Below, one piece after another: positions 1 through 5,185 of a DNA stretch of 8,438 bases. Position numbers and translations under genes: made by a program. The DNA is from OMSK01 sp902492995 (GTDB taxonomy: Bacteria; Bacillota_I; Bacilli_A; RF39; UBA660). The stretch spans positions 1 to 8,438 of the forward strand of contig CABUNR010000037.1 of NCBI GenBank assembly GCA_902492995.1, written 5' to 3'. The notes under the pieces are model-generated. The model was given only the letters and a program-made list of their open reading frames with translations, made no database searches and was not told the DNA's origin. Numbering within the stretch: position 1 is the stretch's first letter; every line of letters starts with the position of its first letter.

Positions 1-27
1 TTCAAACTTTTTTATAAAATTTATCAT
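1..27 (-). CDS. possible start of a gene running off the left edge
   Basis: An ATG at 27 opens a frame (MINFIKKFE) that continues to the window edge without a stop. It lies where the array pattern predicts the next gene, just after the repeat element ending near 54. No good ribosome binding site precedes it: the GAGGTG seen after the sister element is here GAGACA. Only nine codons are visible, so this is positional inference and no product can be named. Confidence 0.22.
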
Positions 28-53
28 TTTAGACTTGACTTATATATAGTTGT

Positions 54-290
54 CTCTTTTTATTAATATAAAATGTGTCGGCATATTACAAGCCAGCACC
101 CTAATTTCTCTCGAAAACAAGTATATTTTAACTTACTTTTTATTATTTTTCTTACTTTTTTATTAAATCTTGCAAGATTTCATTTCTTAAAAGCCCCATT
201 TTATAAGGGTTTAAGTAATAGTCGTCATAAATACAAACCAACCAGTTGATATTTGTTTTGTTTTCGTTCATTTTATCACTTCCTTTTGCA
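54..290 (-). repeat. intergenic cassette-boundary element, copy 1
   Basis: This is the left copy of a roughly 230-260 bp repeat whose close relative is at 4402-4660. Read on the minus strand it holds a ribosome binding site and micro-ORF start, a direct-repeat core (221-240), a near-palindrome (190-212), a perfect 16-bp palindrome AAATCTTGCAAGATTT (165-180), an AT-rich spacer and a second, diverged core (75-96). From about 54 to 100 the two copies are almost identical; the middle is more diverged and copy 2 has a longer micro-ORF N-terminus. The high-identity end stops at TTTTTATTAA, right before the ribosome binding site of the next gene in copy 2. Confidence 0.85.
152..271 (-). CDS. 39-residue micro-ORF of the NINW family (copy 1)
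   Basis: The frame starts at ATG 271 and ends at TAA 152. The product begins MNENKTNINWLVCIYDD and ends LQDLIKK. Its ribosome binding site GGAAGTGAT overlaps the stop codon of the methyltransferase just upstream (TGA 276-278), so translation is probably coupled. Four other micro-ORFs downstream of unrelated genes share the NINW core, and a sixth has SISW. The peptide has a short hydrophobic stretch (WLVCIY) but no recognised domain or clear signal peptide. It may be a real small protein or simply the translatable part of a recombination element. The recurring start site, not a known family, is the reason for listing it. Confidence 0.5.
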   Translation of the reverse strand: MNENKTNINWLVCIYDDYYLNPYKMGLLRNEILQDLIKK

Positions 291-980
291 AATAAAATAT
301 ATTTTATCTTCGATTCTTTGTTTTTCATTTAAAATACTATTTTCTGATTTTAGTATTTCTAAATTATATTTTAACAATATTTTTTTAATAAATTCTATAG
401 TATATAATTTTTCTAATACGTCACATTCATATATCTTTTCATTATTTTGTATTACTTTTATATTAGTATTAATTAATCCTCCCTTATTTGTAATATAATA
501 ATGAACTTTAATATCTTCGCTCCTATTACTGATGATATTACTATTTAAAATTAATTTATCCTTATCAATTATATCAAAAATTAAATATCCTGATGTATTT
601 AGCATTTTAGAAACATTAGAAATAATCCTATCAAATTTCTTTTCTTCTAAAATATGATTTATAGCATCACAAGTTATAGTAATCAAATCATATTTTTCAT
701 TTGAAATATATTGGGTCATATCTTCTACAAAAAAGTCTATATTCTCATTTCTATTTTTACATATATTTATCATATCAGGAGAAATATCTAATCCAGTTGT
801 TTTTATTCCGTTTTTAAAAAAATAATCACATAAAGTACCAACACCACATCCCAAATCTAAATGTTGTTTTATCTTAATATTGTTTTTATTTAAATATTTT
901 AATATAGCATCCCCCATTGTTAAACTAAAATAATCCCATCCATATTCATTATAGATACCACAAAATTCTTTACTATACAT
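276..980 (-). CDS. class I SAM-dependent methyltransferase
   Basis: The 234-residue protein has a Rossmann-type methyltransferase core. Motif I is LDLGCGVGTL (residues 41-50); TGLDISPDM (62-70) carries the acidic residue expected to bind the ribose of S-adenosylmethionine; EDM (86-88) and YDLITITCDAINHI (97-110) fit motifs II-IV. The length suits a stand-alone small-molecule or peptide methyltransferase; the substrate cannot be read from the sequence. It should be cytoplasmic. The start at 980 has a good GAGGTGAT ribosome binding site and lies 15 nt after the truncated dinD, so both were probably one transcript. The stop TGA overlaps the ribosome binding site of the next micro-ORF. It is not an obvious recent duplicate of the other two methyltransferases in the window. 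Confidence 0.9.
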   Translation of the reverse strand: MYSKEFCGIYNEYGWDYFSLTMGDAILKYLNKNNIKIKQHLDLGCGVGTLCDYFFKNGIKTTGLDISPDMINICKNRNENIDFFVEDMTQYISNEKYDLITITCDAINHILEEKKFDRIISNVSKMLNTSGYLIFDIIDKDKLILNSNIISNRSEDIKVHYYITNKGGLINTNIKVIQNNEKIYECDVLEKLYTIEFIKKILLKYNLEILKSENSILNEKQRIEDKIYFICKRK

Positions 981-994
981 TTATATCACCTCGA

Positions 995-1627
995 TTATCT
1001 ATATAAATTAGCAACTAATTCATCTTCATTCATATTATCTAAAATATCTTCTCTATATCGTAATTTTTTCCTTTTAAATATATCATCAGCGGTTTCACCA
1101 TTATATAAACCTTTATACCCTGCATTATGAAACTCAGCCATATTTTTAACACCTGCTGCAGAAGCAACTCTTTGCAAAGTATAATTACCTTGTCTCGTTA
1201 ATTTTCTTTGATAAAATCTTTTTTCGTCATCTGATAATGAATCATATTCTTGCTCTGTTATTTCTTGTTTTCTTGTTTGTATGGCAAAATAGGTTTGTCC
1301 TAAAGCAACAACTTCTTTGCTTGGATCTGCATTTTGTACTATTAAATAACATATATATCTTGAAAGTTTATAATCTTGTATATTAGCAATGGCATTATTA
1401 TTTCTTTTTGACAACCTGTTGACCTCAACAAGTTGTTCATCTATATTAAACCCAGAATTTTTACAAGCATCTTTTGCTTTATTTAAAACCTTTAAGAAGT
1501 TTCTTCAGTCTTTATATTCTAAAACTTTTGAAAGTTCTCTAGCATACCAATATTCATTTCCATATTCATCCATATGTTTAATATTTTCAAAAATATTATT
1601 AGTATATCTATCTACAATTTTCTTCAT
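995..1627 (-). pseudogene. dinD: dinD-like gene, internal TGA and truncated C-terminus
   Basis: Read through one internal TGA (1505-1507, codon 41), this is a single frame of 210 residues that aligns with DNA-damage-inducible protein D from memory: the stretch LSRYICYLIVQNADPSKEV followed by GQTYFAIQTRKQE is the family hallmark, and AGYKGLYNGETADDIFKRK is also typical. The first 40 codons end VLEYKD; the next residue in this family is normally Trp, so TGG to TGA is the simplest explanation. The start at 1627 follows a strong GGAGG. Family members run to about 270-290 residues; this one stops after ELVANLYR, right where the ribosome binding site of the methyltransferase begins, so the C-terminus has been lost. 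E. coli dinD is SOS-induced; no LexA-type box was identified here. The product is probably non-functional. Confidence 0.85.
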
Positions 1628-1658
1628 TACTACCTCCTTATTTATTGCTTCATATAAA

Positions 1659-1797
1659 AGTTTTCCATAAGTCGTTATTACCTCTATTTTATTTAAAATA
1701 ACTATCATTTTCCAGTTATAAAATGTAAAAAGGAATAAGACTAAAAGACTTTATTTATAAGACTTCATAGGGAGTTTTCCATAAGTCGGTTTATACC
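1659..1797 (-). repeat. intergenic element copy 5, paired direct repeats
   Basis: The element is bounded by two direct copies of a core, at 1773-1797 and 1659-1682, which share AGTTTTCCATAAGTCG on the plus strand and about 114 bp spacing. The first copy follows the NINW codons of the micro-ORF at 1751-1822; the second lies about 32 nt before the dinD start. Between them the minus strand reads CTTTTTACATTTTATAAC, closely matching the corresponding part of the element at 5059-5185. The core can also fold: GACTT pairs with AAGTC around an ATGG/CCTAT stem. Confidence 0.75.
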
Positions 1798-1822
1798 AGT
1801 TGATGTTCGTTTTATTATCCAT
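1751..1822 (-). CDS. 23-residue micro-ORF of the NINW family (copy 5)
   Basis: ATG 1822 to TAA 1751 encodes MDNKTNINWYKPTYGKLPMK followed by SYK. It has a clear GGAGTGAT ribosome binding site and, unlike the other copies, its own extended -10 promoter (1846-1851). After the stop the same frame continues with hydrophobic codons (SLLVLFLFTFYNW) that resemble the membrane segment of the longer protein at 5078-5263, which suggests this is a truncated version of that form. No known family was recognised. Confidence 0.42.
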   Translation of the reverse strand: MDNKTNINWYKPTYGKLPMKSYK

Positions 1823-1845
1823 AGGAATCACTCCATTTCTATTCA

Positions 1846-1851
1846 ATTATA
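1846..1851 (-). promoter_or_regulatory. extended -10 promoter in front of micro-ORF 5 and dinD
   Basis: The minus strand reads TATGCTATAAT, a TRTGN extended -10 with a perfect TATAAT, 24 nt before the micro-ORF start. No good -35 is seen, which is acceptable for an extended -10. It starts immediately after the T-run of the terminator at 1856-1885, so the array is likely split here into two transcripts. Confidence 0.55.
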
Positions 1852-1855
1852 GCAT

Positions 1856-1885
1856 AAAAAAGACGAAATTTAGTATATTTCCGTC
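1856..1885 (-). terminator. probable intrinsic terminator after the 1958-2674 methyltransferase
   Basis: On the minus strand GACGGAAAT and ATTTCGTC pair with one bulge around a short AT loop and are followed by six T residues. It lies about 70 nt downstream of the methyltransferase stop. Confidence 0.6.
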
Positions 1886-1906
1886 AATTTTTAAGTCATT
1901 TTTGTA

Positions 1907-1927
1907 GTTACTATCAATCGTAATCAA
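1907..1927 (-). repeat. decayed element copy 7 (core remnant)
   Basis: Twenty of 21 positions match the first core of element 4 (2933-2953); shared stretches include TCGTAATCAA and GTTACTAT on the plus strand. It sits 31 nt after the stop of the 1958-2674 methyltransferase, exactly where other genes have a micro-ORF. Here the ORF is destroyed: the ATG near 1952 reaches a TAG after six codons, and the NINW codons are reduced to AATATT followed by TGA. It is a degenerate member of the series. Confidence 0.7.
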
Positions 1928-1957
1928 ATATTAGTCTATAGTATCCAGGTCATATGG

Positions 1958-2674
1958 CTACTTTTCAATTATTGATAAAATGTGCCTACTATAACCTATT
2001 AAATCTTCTCTTTCACATATAGATAAATGATAATTCACAAACATCTTATATTCTTCATCATTCATATTATCTATATCTTCTCTCATTACTCTACCAACAC
2101 CATCAGTAGCTACATAACATAATTTCTTTACATCAAATTTATTCAACAATTCTTTTACTTCACTAAAATATCTCATATTAAATATTAAATTTTCTGAGTT
2201 ATTTGGTTTAAAATCAGGTAATACTTGTTTATTATCGCCATAGTTTTCATAAATATTTTTACCTTGAAATCCCCATGTTAGCATAGTTAAATCAAATAAT
2301 ATAAATGCGATTAAAATTTTTCCATTTGGTTTTGTAACTCTTATAGCTTCTTTAATTGCTTGTTCTTCTTCCTCTTTTTTAAATAAATGATAAAGAGGCC
2401 CTAATACTAATGTAACATCAAATGTATTATCTTCATACATTGATAAATCTAATGCATTTCCTTGAATAGCTTTAATATTCATACTATCATTTATTTTACT
2501 TTTCATTACATCAACATTAGCTTGGACTAATTCTAAAGCATCAACTCGATATCCTTTATTAGCATAATATAAAGAATAAGCACCTGTTCCAGCACCAACT
2601 TCTAATATTCTATCTCCTTGTTTTAAATATTTATCAATATAATGTGTTGTTGTAATAAACTCTATATAATGCAT
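1958..2674 (-). CDS. class I SAM-dependent methyltransferase, disrupted N-terminus
   Basis: The 238-residue frame shows motif I ILEVGAGTGAYS (23-34), the acidic ribose-binding position in DALELV (45-50), a motif II region at GNALDL (72-77) and FDVTLVLGPLYHLF (85-98). This matches the Bacillota UbiE-like methyltransferases of unknown substrate. Relatives I recall begin about 30 residues earlier. Those codons are present in frame upstream (FLDNVLDGFYKDGYVEDDRL, about 2688-2747), but no start codon serves them: the ATG behind the good AAAGG site near 2764 is in another frame and hits TAG after eight codons. Translation from 2674 has only a weak AAGTGAT site. The gene is therefore either frameshifted at its 5' end or uses a late start. 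The core is intact; activity is uncertain. Confidence 0.78.
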   Translation of the reverse strand: MHYIEFITTTHYIDKYLKQGDRILEVGAGTGAYSLYYANKGYRVDALELVQANVDVMKSKINDSMNIKAIQGNALDLSMYEDNTFDVTLVLGPLYHLFKKEEEEQAIKEAIRVTKPNGKILIAFILFDLTMLTWGFQGKNIYENYGDNKQVLPDFKPNNSENLIFNMRYFSEVKELLNKFDVKKLCYVATDGVGRVMREDIDNMNDEEYKMFVNYHLSICEREDLIGYSRHILSIIEK

Positions 2675-2778
2675 TTTATCACTTGTTAATCTATCATCCT
2701 CTACATATCCATCTTTATAAAACCCATCAAGTACATTATCTAAAAATCTTTCTTTCTTTTTATCATTCCTTTCTAAAA

Positions 2779-2955
2779 GTTACTGTGTCGTAATCAATAC
2801 CTTAATTCATATATTATTTTTAATGTATTATTGCTATTTTTGATTATTTTCCATCTATTGTTAGTATATTTTTCAAAAACATGCAAGATACTAATCTTCG
2901 CAAAGTCCTATAAATAAAGGTTTTCTCCAAATGTTACTATAAATCGTAATCAACC
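2779..2955 (-). repeat. intergenic element copy 4, paired direct repeats
   Basis: Two direct copies of a core lie at 2933-2955 and 2779-2797. On the minus strand both contain TTGATTACGA followed within a few bases by AGTAAC. The first follows the NINW codons, the second precedes the 5' end of the next methyltransferase. Between them are the near-palindrome at 2902-2924, a short hairpin GCAAGAT/ATCTTCGC (2883-2901) and an AT-rich spacer related to that of element 3 (shared ATAGCAA and AATAGAT stretches). A third core copy at 1907-1927 lies on the far side of that methyltransferase. Confidence 0.75.
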
Positions 2956-2998
2956 AGTTAATGTTCGTTTTTTGTAAGTTTTTTTCTTCATAATTCAT
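2891..2998 (-). CDS. 35-residue micro-ORF of the NINW family (copy 4)
   Basis: ATG 2998 to TAG 2891 encodes a peptide starting MNYEEKNLQKTNINWLITIY and ending FIGLCED. Its ribosome binding site GTAGGTG includes the TAG stop of the preceding methyltransferase (3009-3011), so coupled translation is likely. The N-terminus (YEEKxLxK) resembles copy 2 (SYEEEKKLPK), whereas copies 1, 3 and 5 have the shorter NENK/DNK form, so two N-terminal subtypes exist. Function unknown. Confidence 0.5.
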   Translation of the reverse strand: MNYEEKNLQKTNINWLITIYSNIWRKPLFIGLCED

Positions 2999-3008
2999 AC
3001 TTTTTCAC

Positions 3009-3614
3009 CTACTTTTTTGCTATAAAAACTATATAATTTTTCTTATGATCAAATCTTACAGTTTCTCTTTCATCTATTTTTATTATATCAAATATATTTA
3101 AATATTTGTTTACATCTTCTACATCAAATAATCTTATATATTTATCTTTATTATAATAGTAATGATAATCTAATTCTTGTGCTGTTTCTTTTATTTTTTC
3201 TAATCCCTGAATACCATTAACACTACCTATAAATAAACCATCTTTTTTTAATATTCTTTTAATTTCATTCATTAAACTTTTAGTGTCAGAATCAGAAAAA
3301 TAATGAATAGATAAATTAGCAAAAACTACATCAAACTTATTATCTTCAAATGGTAGTTTTTCTCTCATATCTACATTAACTACATTACTATTAAATTCTT
3401 TAACTTTTTCTAAAGCAATTTTAGAAATATCAGATGAAATAACTTCATAACCATTTTCCATAAACCATTTAGAAAATTGACCTATTCCACAACCCAAATC
3501 TAGACAAAGACCACCATTTAAATAATCCTTATAATCATTAATCCATAAATTTTCTTCTAGATTTTTATTAATATGTTCTTTCCAATATTCATCATCTTTA
3601 AAATAATCTTTCAT
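3009..3614 (-). CDS. class I SAM-dependent methyltransferase (Methyltransf_11-like)
   Basis: The 201-residue protein carries motif I LDLGCGIGQFSKW (38-50), the acidic residue of SSDIS (60-64), VDMREKLPFEDNKFDVVFAN (81-100) spanning motifs II to IV, and a motif VI-like IKRILKKDGLFIGSV (118-132). The length is usual for a compact stand-alone methyltransferase of this broad family; the substrate is not predictable. The start at 3614 has a strong GAGGTG site seven bases upstream, inside sequence shared with the 5' flank of the acetyltransferase at 3851-4393 (TTTTTATTAA on the plus strand). The TAG stop forms part of the ribosome binding site of micro-ORF 4. No membrane segment or signal peptide is visible. 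Confidence 0.9.
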   Translation of the reverse strand: MKDYFKDDEYWKEHINKNLEENLWINDYKDYLNGGLCLDLGCGIGQFSKWFMENGYEVISSDISKIALEKVKEFNSNVVNVDMREKLPFEDNKFDVVFANLSIHYFSDSDTKSLMNEIKRILKKDGLFIGSVNGIQGLEKIKETAQELDYHYYYNKDKYIRLFDVEDVNKYLNIFDIIKIDERETVRFDHKKNYIVFIAKK

Positions 3615-3639
3615 AATTTCACCTCTTTTTATTAAAAGT

Positions 3640-3803
3640 TAGACTGTAAACACCAAGTATCAAATACTTTACTATTTTTGCTATTTTTTATCTATTTTTA
3701 ATATTTTTTAGTAATTATTTATTAAAATATGTAATTACTAAATATTCATTTTACCTTTATTTTATAGGAGTTTCACGAATGGCTAGACTAAATAAACACC
3801 AAC
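3640..3803 (-). repeat. intergenic element copy 3, paired direct repeats
   Basis: Two direct core copies lie at 3784-3802 and 3640-3656; both read TAGACT followed within a few bases by AAACACCAA on the plus strand. This core is specific to this element and differs from those of elements 1/2, 4 and 5/6. A degenerate form of the near-palindrome lies at 3752-3773. The spacer also contains the hairpin at 3709-3740. Confidence 0.72.
3709..3740. repeat. 9-bp perfect inverted repeat inside element 3
   Basis: TAGTAATTA (3709-3717) and TAATTACTA (3732-3740) are separated by 14 AT-only or nearly AT-only bases. No T-run follows on the minus strand, so it is a poor terminator for the array. It could be a structural part of the element or a protein site. 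None of the other copies shows the same arms. Confidence 0.5.
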
Positions 3804-3832
3804 CAATTTATATTAGTTTTATTTTCATTCAT
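3788..3832 (-). pseudogene. 14-codon truncated NINW micro-ORF (copy 3)
   Basis: ATG 3832 opens MNENKTNINWLVFI and then meets TAG at 3788-3790, inside the first core repeat. DNA beyond the stop still aligns with the corresponding part of copies 1 and 2 (AAACTCCTATAAAATA against AAACCCTTATAAAATG), so this is a shortened version. A ribosome binding site (GGAGC) follows the acetyltransferase stop. Survival of the start region while the rest decays suggests that the DNA sequence at the start may matter more than a full peptide. Confidence 0.45.
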
Positions 3833-3850
3833 CCCTATCAGCTCCTTTAT

Positions 3851-4393
3851 TTATAATTCATTTTTAGTTATGGAATAATAAATCATATCAGCACGTGTTC
3901 CATCAGGATTTATTCTTCTTTCTCTTAATATTCCATCATATTTCATACCAGCTTTTTCCATAACTCTACCGCTTGCTGGATTTGAAGATCTATGATTTGC
4001 TTCAACTAAATAAAAGTCTTGTTCAGTTAGTAGATATTCAATTACTCTTCTTAATACTTCTGATGCATAACCCTTATTCCAATATTTAGAACCATAACAA
4101 TACCCTAAAGAAATTGTTTTATGTTTAACACTTTTACCTTCTTCACAAATACTTCCAATTACTTCATGTGTGTCTTTTGTTTCAACAATCCAGTTATATG
4201 AACCACTTTCATAATTTGATATCCACTTGCTAATAACTGATTTTGTTTCATCTACATTACTATGAAGTGGCCATGATAAGAATTTATTTGTTTCTGAATC
4301 AGTTGCCCAATTATTAAACATTCCTTCTGCATCTTCAATATTGAATTTTCTAAGTATTAATCTTTCTGTTTCTAAAGTTTTTGTATTATCCAT
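3851..4393 (-). CDS. RimJ/RimL-type GNAT N-acetyltransferase
   Basis: The 180-residue protein begins MDNTKTLETERLILRKF, the usual opening of the RimJ/RimL (Acetyltransf_3) family. It has LGYCYGSKYWNKGYASEVLR (96-115), where the acetyl-CoA pyrophosphate loop corresponds to Q/RxxGxG/A, then EANHRSSNPASGRVMEKAG (131-149), the typical NxxSxxVMEKxG helix. It should transfer acetyl from acetyl-CoA to an amine on a protein, peptide or small molecule such as an aminoglycoside-like compound; the target is unknown. The start at 4393 has GAGGTG seven bases upstream. The frame is open for 23 more codons to ATG 4462, but those codons are in the repeat element and lack a ribosome binding site. A micro-ORF starts 19 nt after its stop. 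Confidence 0.92.
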   Translation of the reverse strand: MDNTKTLETERLILRKFNIEDAEGMFNNWATDSETNKFLSWPLHSNVDETKSVISKWISNYESGSYNWIVETKDTHEVIGSICEEGKSVKHKTISLGYCYGSKYWNKGYASEVLRRVIEYLLTEQDFYLVEANHRSSNPASGRVMEKAGMKYDGILRERRINPDGTRADMIYYSITKNEL

Positions 4394-4401
4394 ATTTACA
4401 C

Positions 4402-4660
4402 CTCTTTTTATTAATATAAAATGTGTCGGCATATTACAAGCCAGTACTCTAATTTCTATCAAAAATGAGTATATTTTAACTTATTCTCCTTTATTTTTCT
4501 TCTTTTTTTATTGAAAATTGTAAGATCTCAATTCTTAAAAACTCCTATTTTATAAGGGTTTAAGTGATGGTCGTCATAAATACAAACCAACCAATTGATA
4601 TTGCTTTTTGGTAACTTTTTTTCTTCTTCATAACTTGTCATAAAAATCACTTCCTTTATA
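4402..4660 (-). repeat. intergenic cassette-boundary element, copy 2
   Basis: This is the sister of the element at 54-290. Its cores are at 4570-4589 and 4423-4444, with the near-palindrome at 4539-4561. The end next to the acetyltransferase (4402-4446) is nearly identical to 54-98, while the micro-ORF N-terminus and spacer differ. Here a GAGGTG site and a gene follow directly; in copy 1 the flank diverges at that very point, which marks the probable boundary of the movable part. Confidence 0.85.
4528..4641 (-). CDS. 37-residue micro-ORF of the NINW family (copy 2)
   Basis: ATG 4641 to TGA 4528 encodes a peptide starting MTSYEEEKKLPKSNINWLVC and continuing IYDDHHLNPYKIGVFKN. From NINW on it is nearly the same as copy 1 until an extra T in a T-run (5 against 4) shifts the frame, giving an early stop. 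The ribosome binding site GGAAGTGAT is identical to that of copy 1. The preceding gene fragment (recombinase C-terminus) ends 45 nt upstream. Confidence 0.48.
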   Translation of the reverse strand: MTSYEEEKKLPKSNINWLVCIYDDHHLNPYKIGVFKN

Positions 4661-4685
4661 AGAAAATTTTTTCTATAACATTAGA

Positions 4686-4841
4686 TCACACTTTCTTGCT
4701 TTTTAGATACCTTATAGCATCATTATATGGATCTTGATATTTAAAATCTATTTTTATTGTTTTATTTTCTGATACATATATATTCTCAATAAATTCATTT
4801 ACCACCTTTTTTGTTATAACTGTAACTTTATCTAACTCCTT
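4686..4841 (-). pseudogene. C-terminal fragment of a large serine recombinase
   Basis: Fifty-one codons without their own start run from 4841 to TGA 4686, reading KELDKVTVITKKVVNEFIEN then IYVSENKTIKIDFKYQDPYN and DAIRYLKSKKV. The pattern (helix, then F-I-E-x-I-Y-V, then K-x-I-x-I-x-F-K-Y-Q-D near the end) is that of the C-terminus of large serine recombinases of Bacillota mobile elements, by memory of the family. The catalytic resolvase domain is missing. The fragment is in the same frame as the RhuM fragment, separated only by its TAA, so the two broken genes were joined end to end. An AAAGGAG at the junction is not followed by an in-frame ATG. It is a scar of a past element and cannot act as a recombinase. 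Confidence 0.6.
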
Positions 4842-5030
4842 TTAATTATATATATTAATTAAATGCTTTGCTATTGCCGGTTGTTCTACATTAAATAATT
4901 CCGCCATAGCTTTTTGAGTCATCCATAAAGTTTCATTTTCATATCTTACTTGTATGCCTTTGTCTTTTTCTTGAAGTTTGAATGTTATAAATTCTTCAGT
5001 GCTACTTCTAATTATTAAATCTTTTGCCAT
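4842..5030 (-). pseudogene. rhuM: N-terminal fragment of a RhuM-family virulence protein
   Basis: The 62-residue frame MAKDLIIRSSTEEFITFKLQ leads into GIQVRYENETLWMTQKAMAE and LFNVEQPAIAKHLINIYN. The block LWMTQKAMAELF followed by a helix ending HLINIY is the N-terminal hallmark of RhuM (named from Salmonella; common near phage and restriction loci). Full-length relatives are roughly 300 residues or more and continue after NIY with EGEL; here TAA follows at once. The start at 5030 is preferred to 5039 because AAAGGAG lies at normal spacing to it. Like dinD in this window, this is an accessory gene cut at one end beside an intergenic element. Confidence 0.75.
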
Positions 5031-5058
5031 TGTTATCATCTCCTTTGTCTAAAATATT

Positions 5059-5185
5059 AGTTTTCCATAAATCACTCTTACATAATTTTTATTAATTTTT
5101 TATATAAAAATGTAAAAAGCAGCCAAATATAAACCCTTGTAAAATAAGGCTTTCTAGGAAAGTTAATTAAAGTCGGTATATACCA
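5059..5185 (-). repeat. intergenic element copy 6, paired cores, inverted palindrome
   Basis: Two related cores lie at 5161-5185 (AGTCGGTATATACCA) and 5059-5083 (AGTTTTCCATAAATCACT). The pair is more diverged than in other elements; each matches element 5 in part. The 23-bp near-palindrome (5131-5153) is in the opposite orientation to that of copy 1: its plus strand matches the minus strand of 190-212 at 20 of 23 positions, against 15 of 23 in the parallel orientation. Confidence 0.6.

Noticed and set aside
165..180. Terminator at the 16-bp palindrome of element 1
   Set aside because: The palindrome is perfect but no T-run follows on the minus strand, and the arms leave almost no loop; it is kept only as part of the element.
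253..498. 81-codon plus-strand open frame
   Set aside because: It is antisense to the methyltransferase at 276-980, rich in F, I, L and S as expected for the complement of an AT-rich gene, and matches no family. The plus-strand frames at 1389-1670, 5776-5970 and 7639-7827 were rejected for the same reason.
1505..1507. Genetic code 4 (TGA read as Trp)
   Set aside because: The intact genes encode many Trp residues with TGG and none needs TGA; only the damaged dinD has TGA at a Trp position.
4394..4462. 23-residue N-terminal extension of the RimJ/RimL-like acetyltransferase
   Set aside because: These codons lie in the repeat element, which also occurs at 54-120 without the gene, and there is no ribosome binding site before ATG 4462, while ATG 4393 has a strong one and a typical family N-terminus.
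54..4660. Canonical integron attC sites
   Set aside because: The paired cores are direct, not inverted, no consistent GTTRRRY/RYYYAAC pair was found across copies (one GTCTAAC at element 3 is isolated), and no integrase gene is in the window.
54..5185. CRISPR array
   Set aside because: The repeats are spaced by whole genes, vary in sequence and lack regular unique spacers; no cas gene is present.
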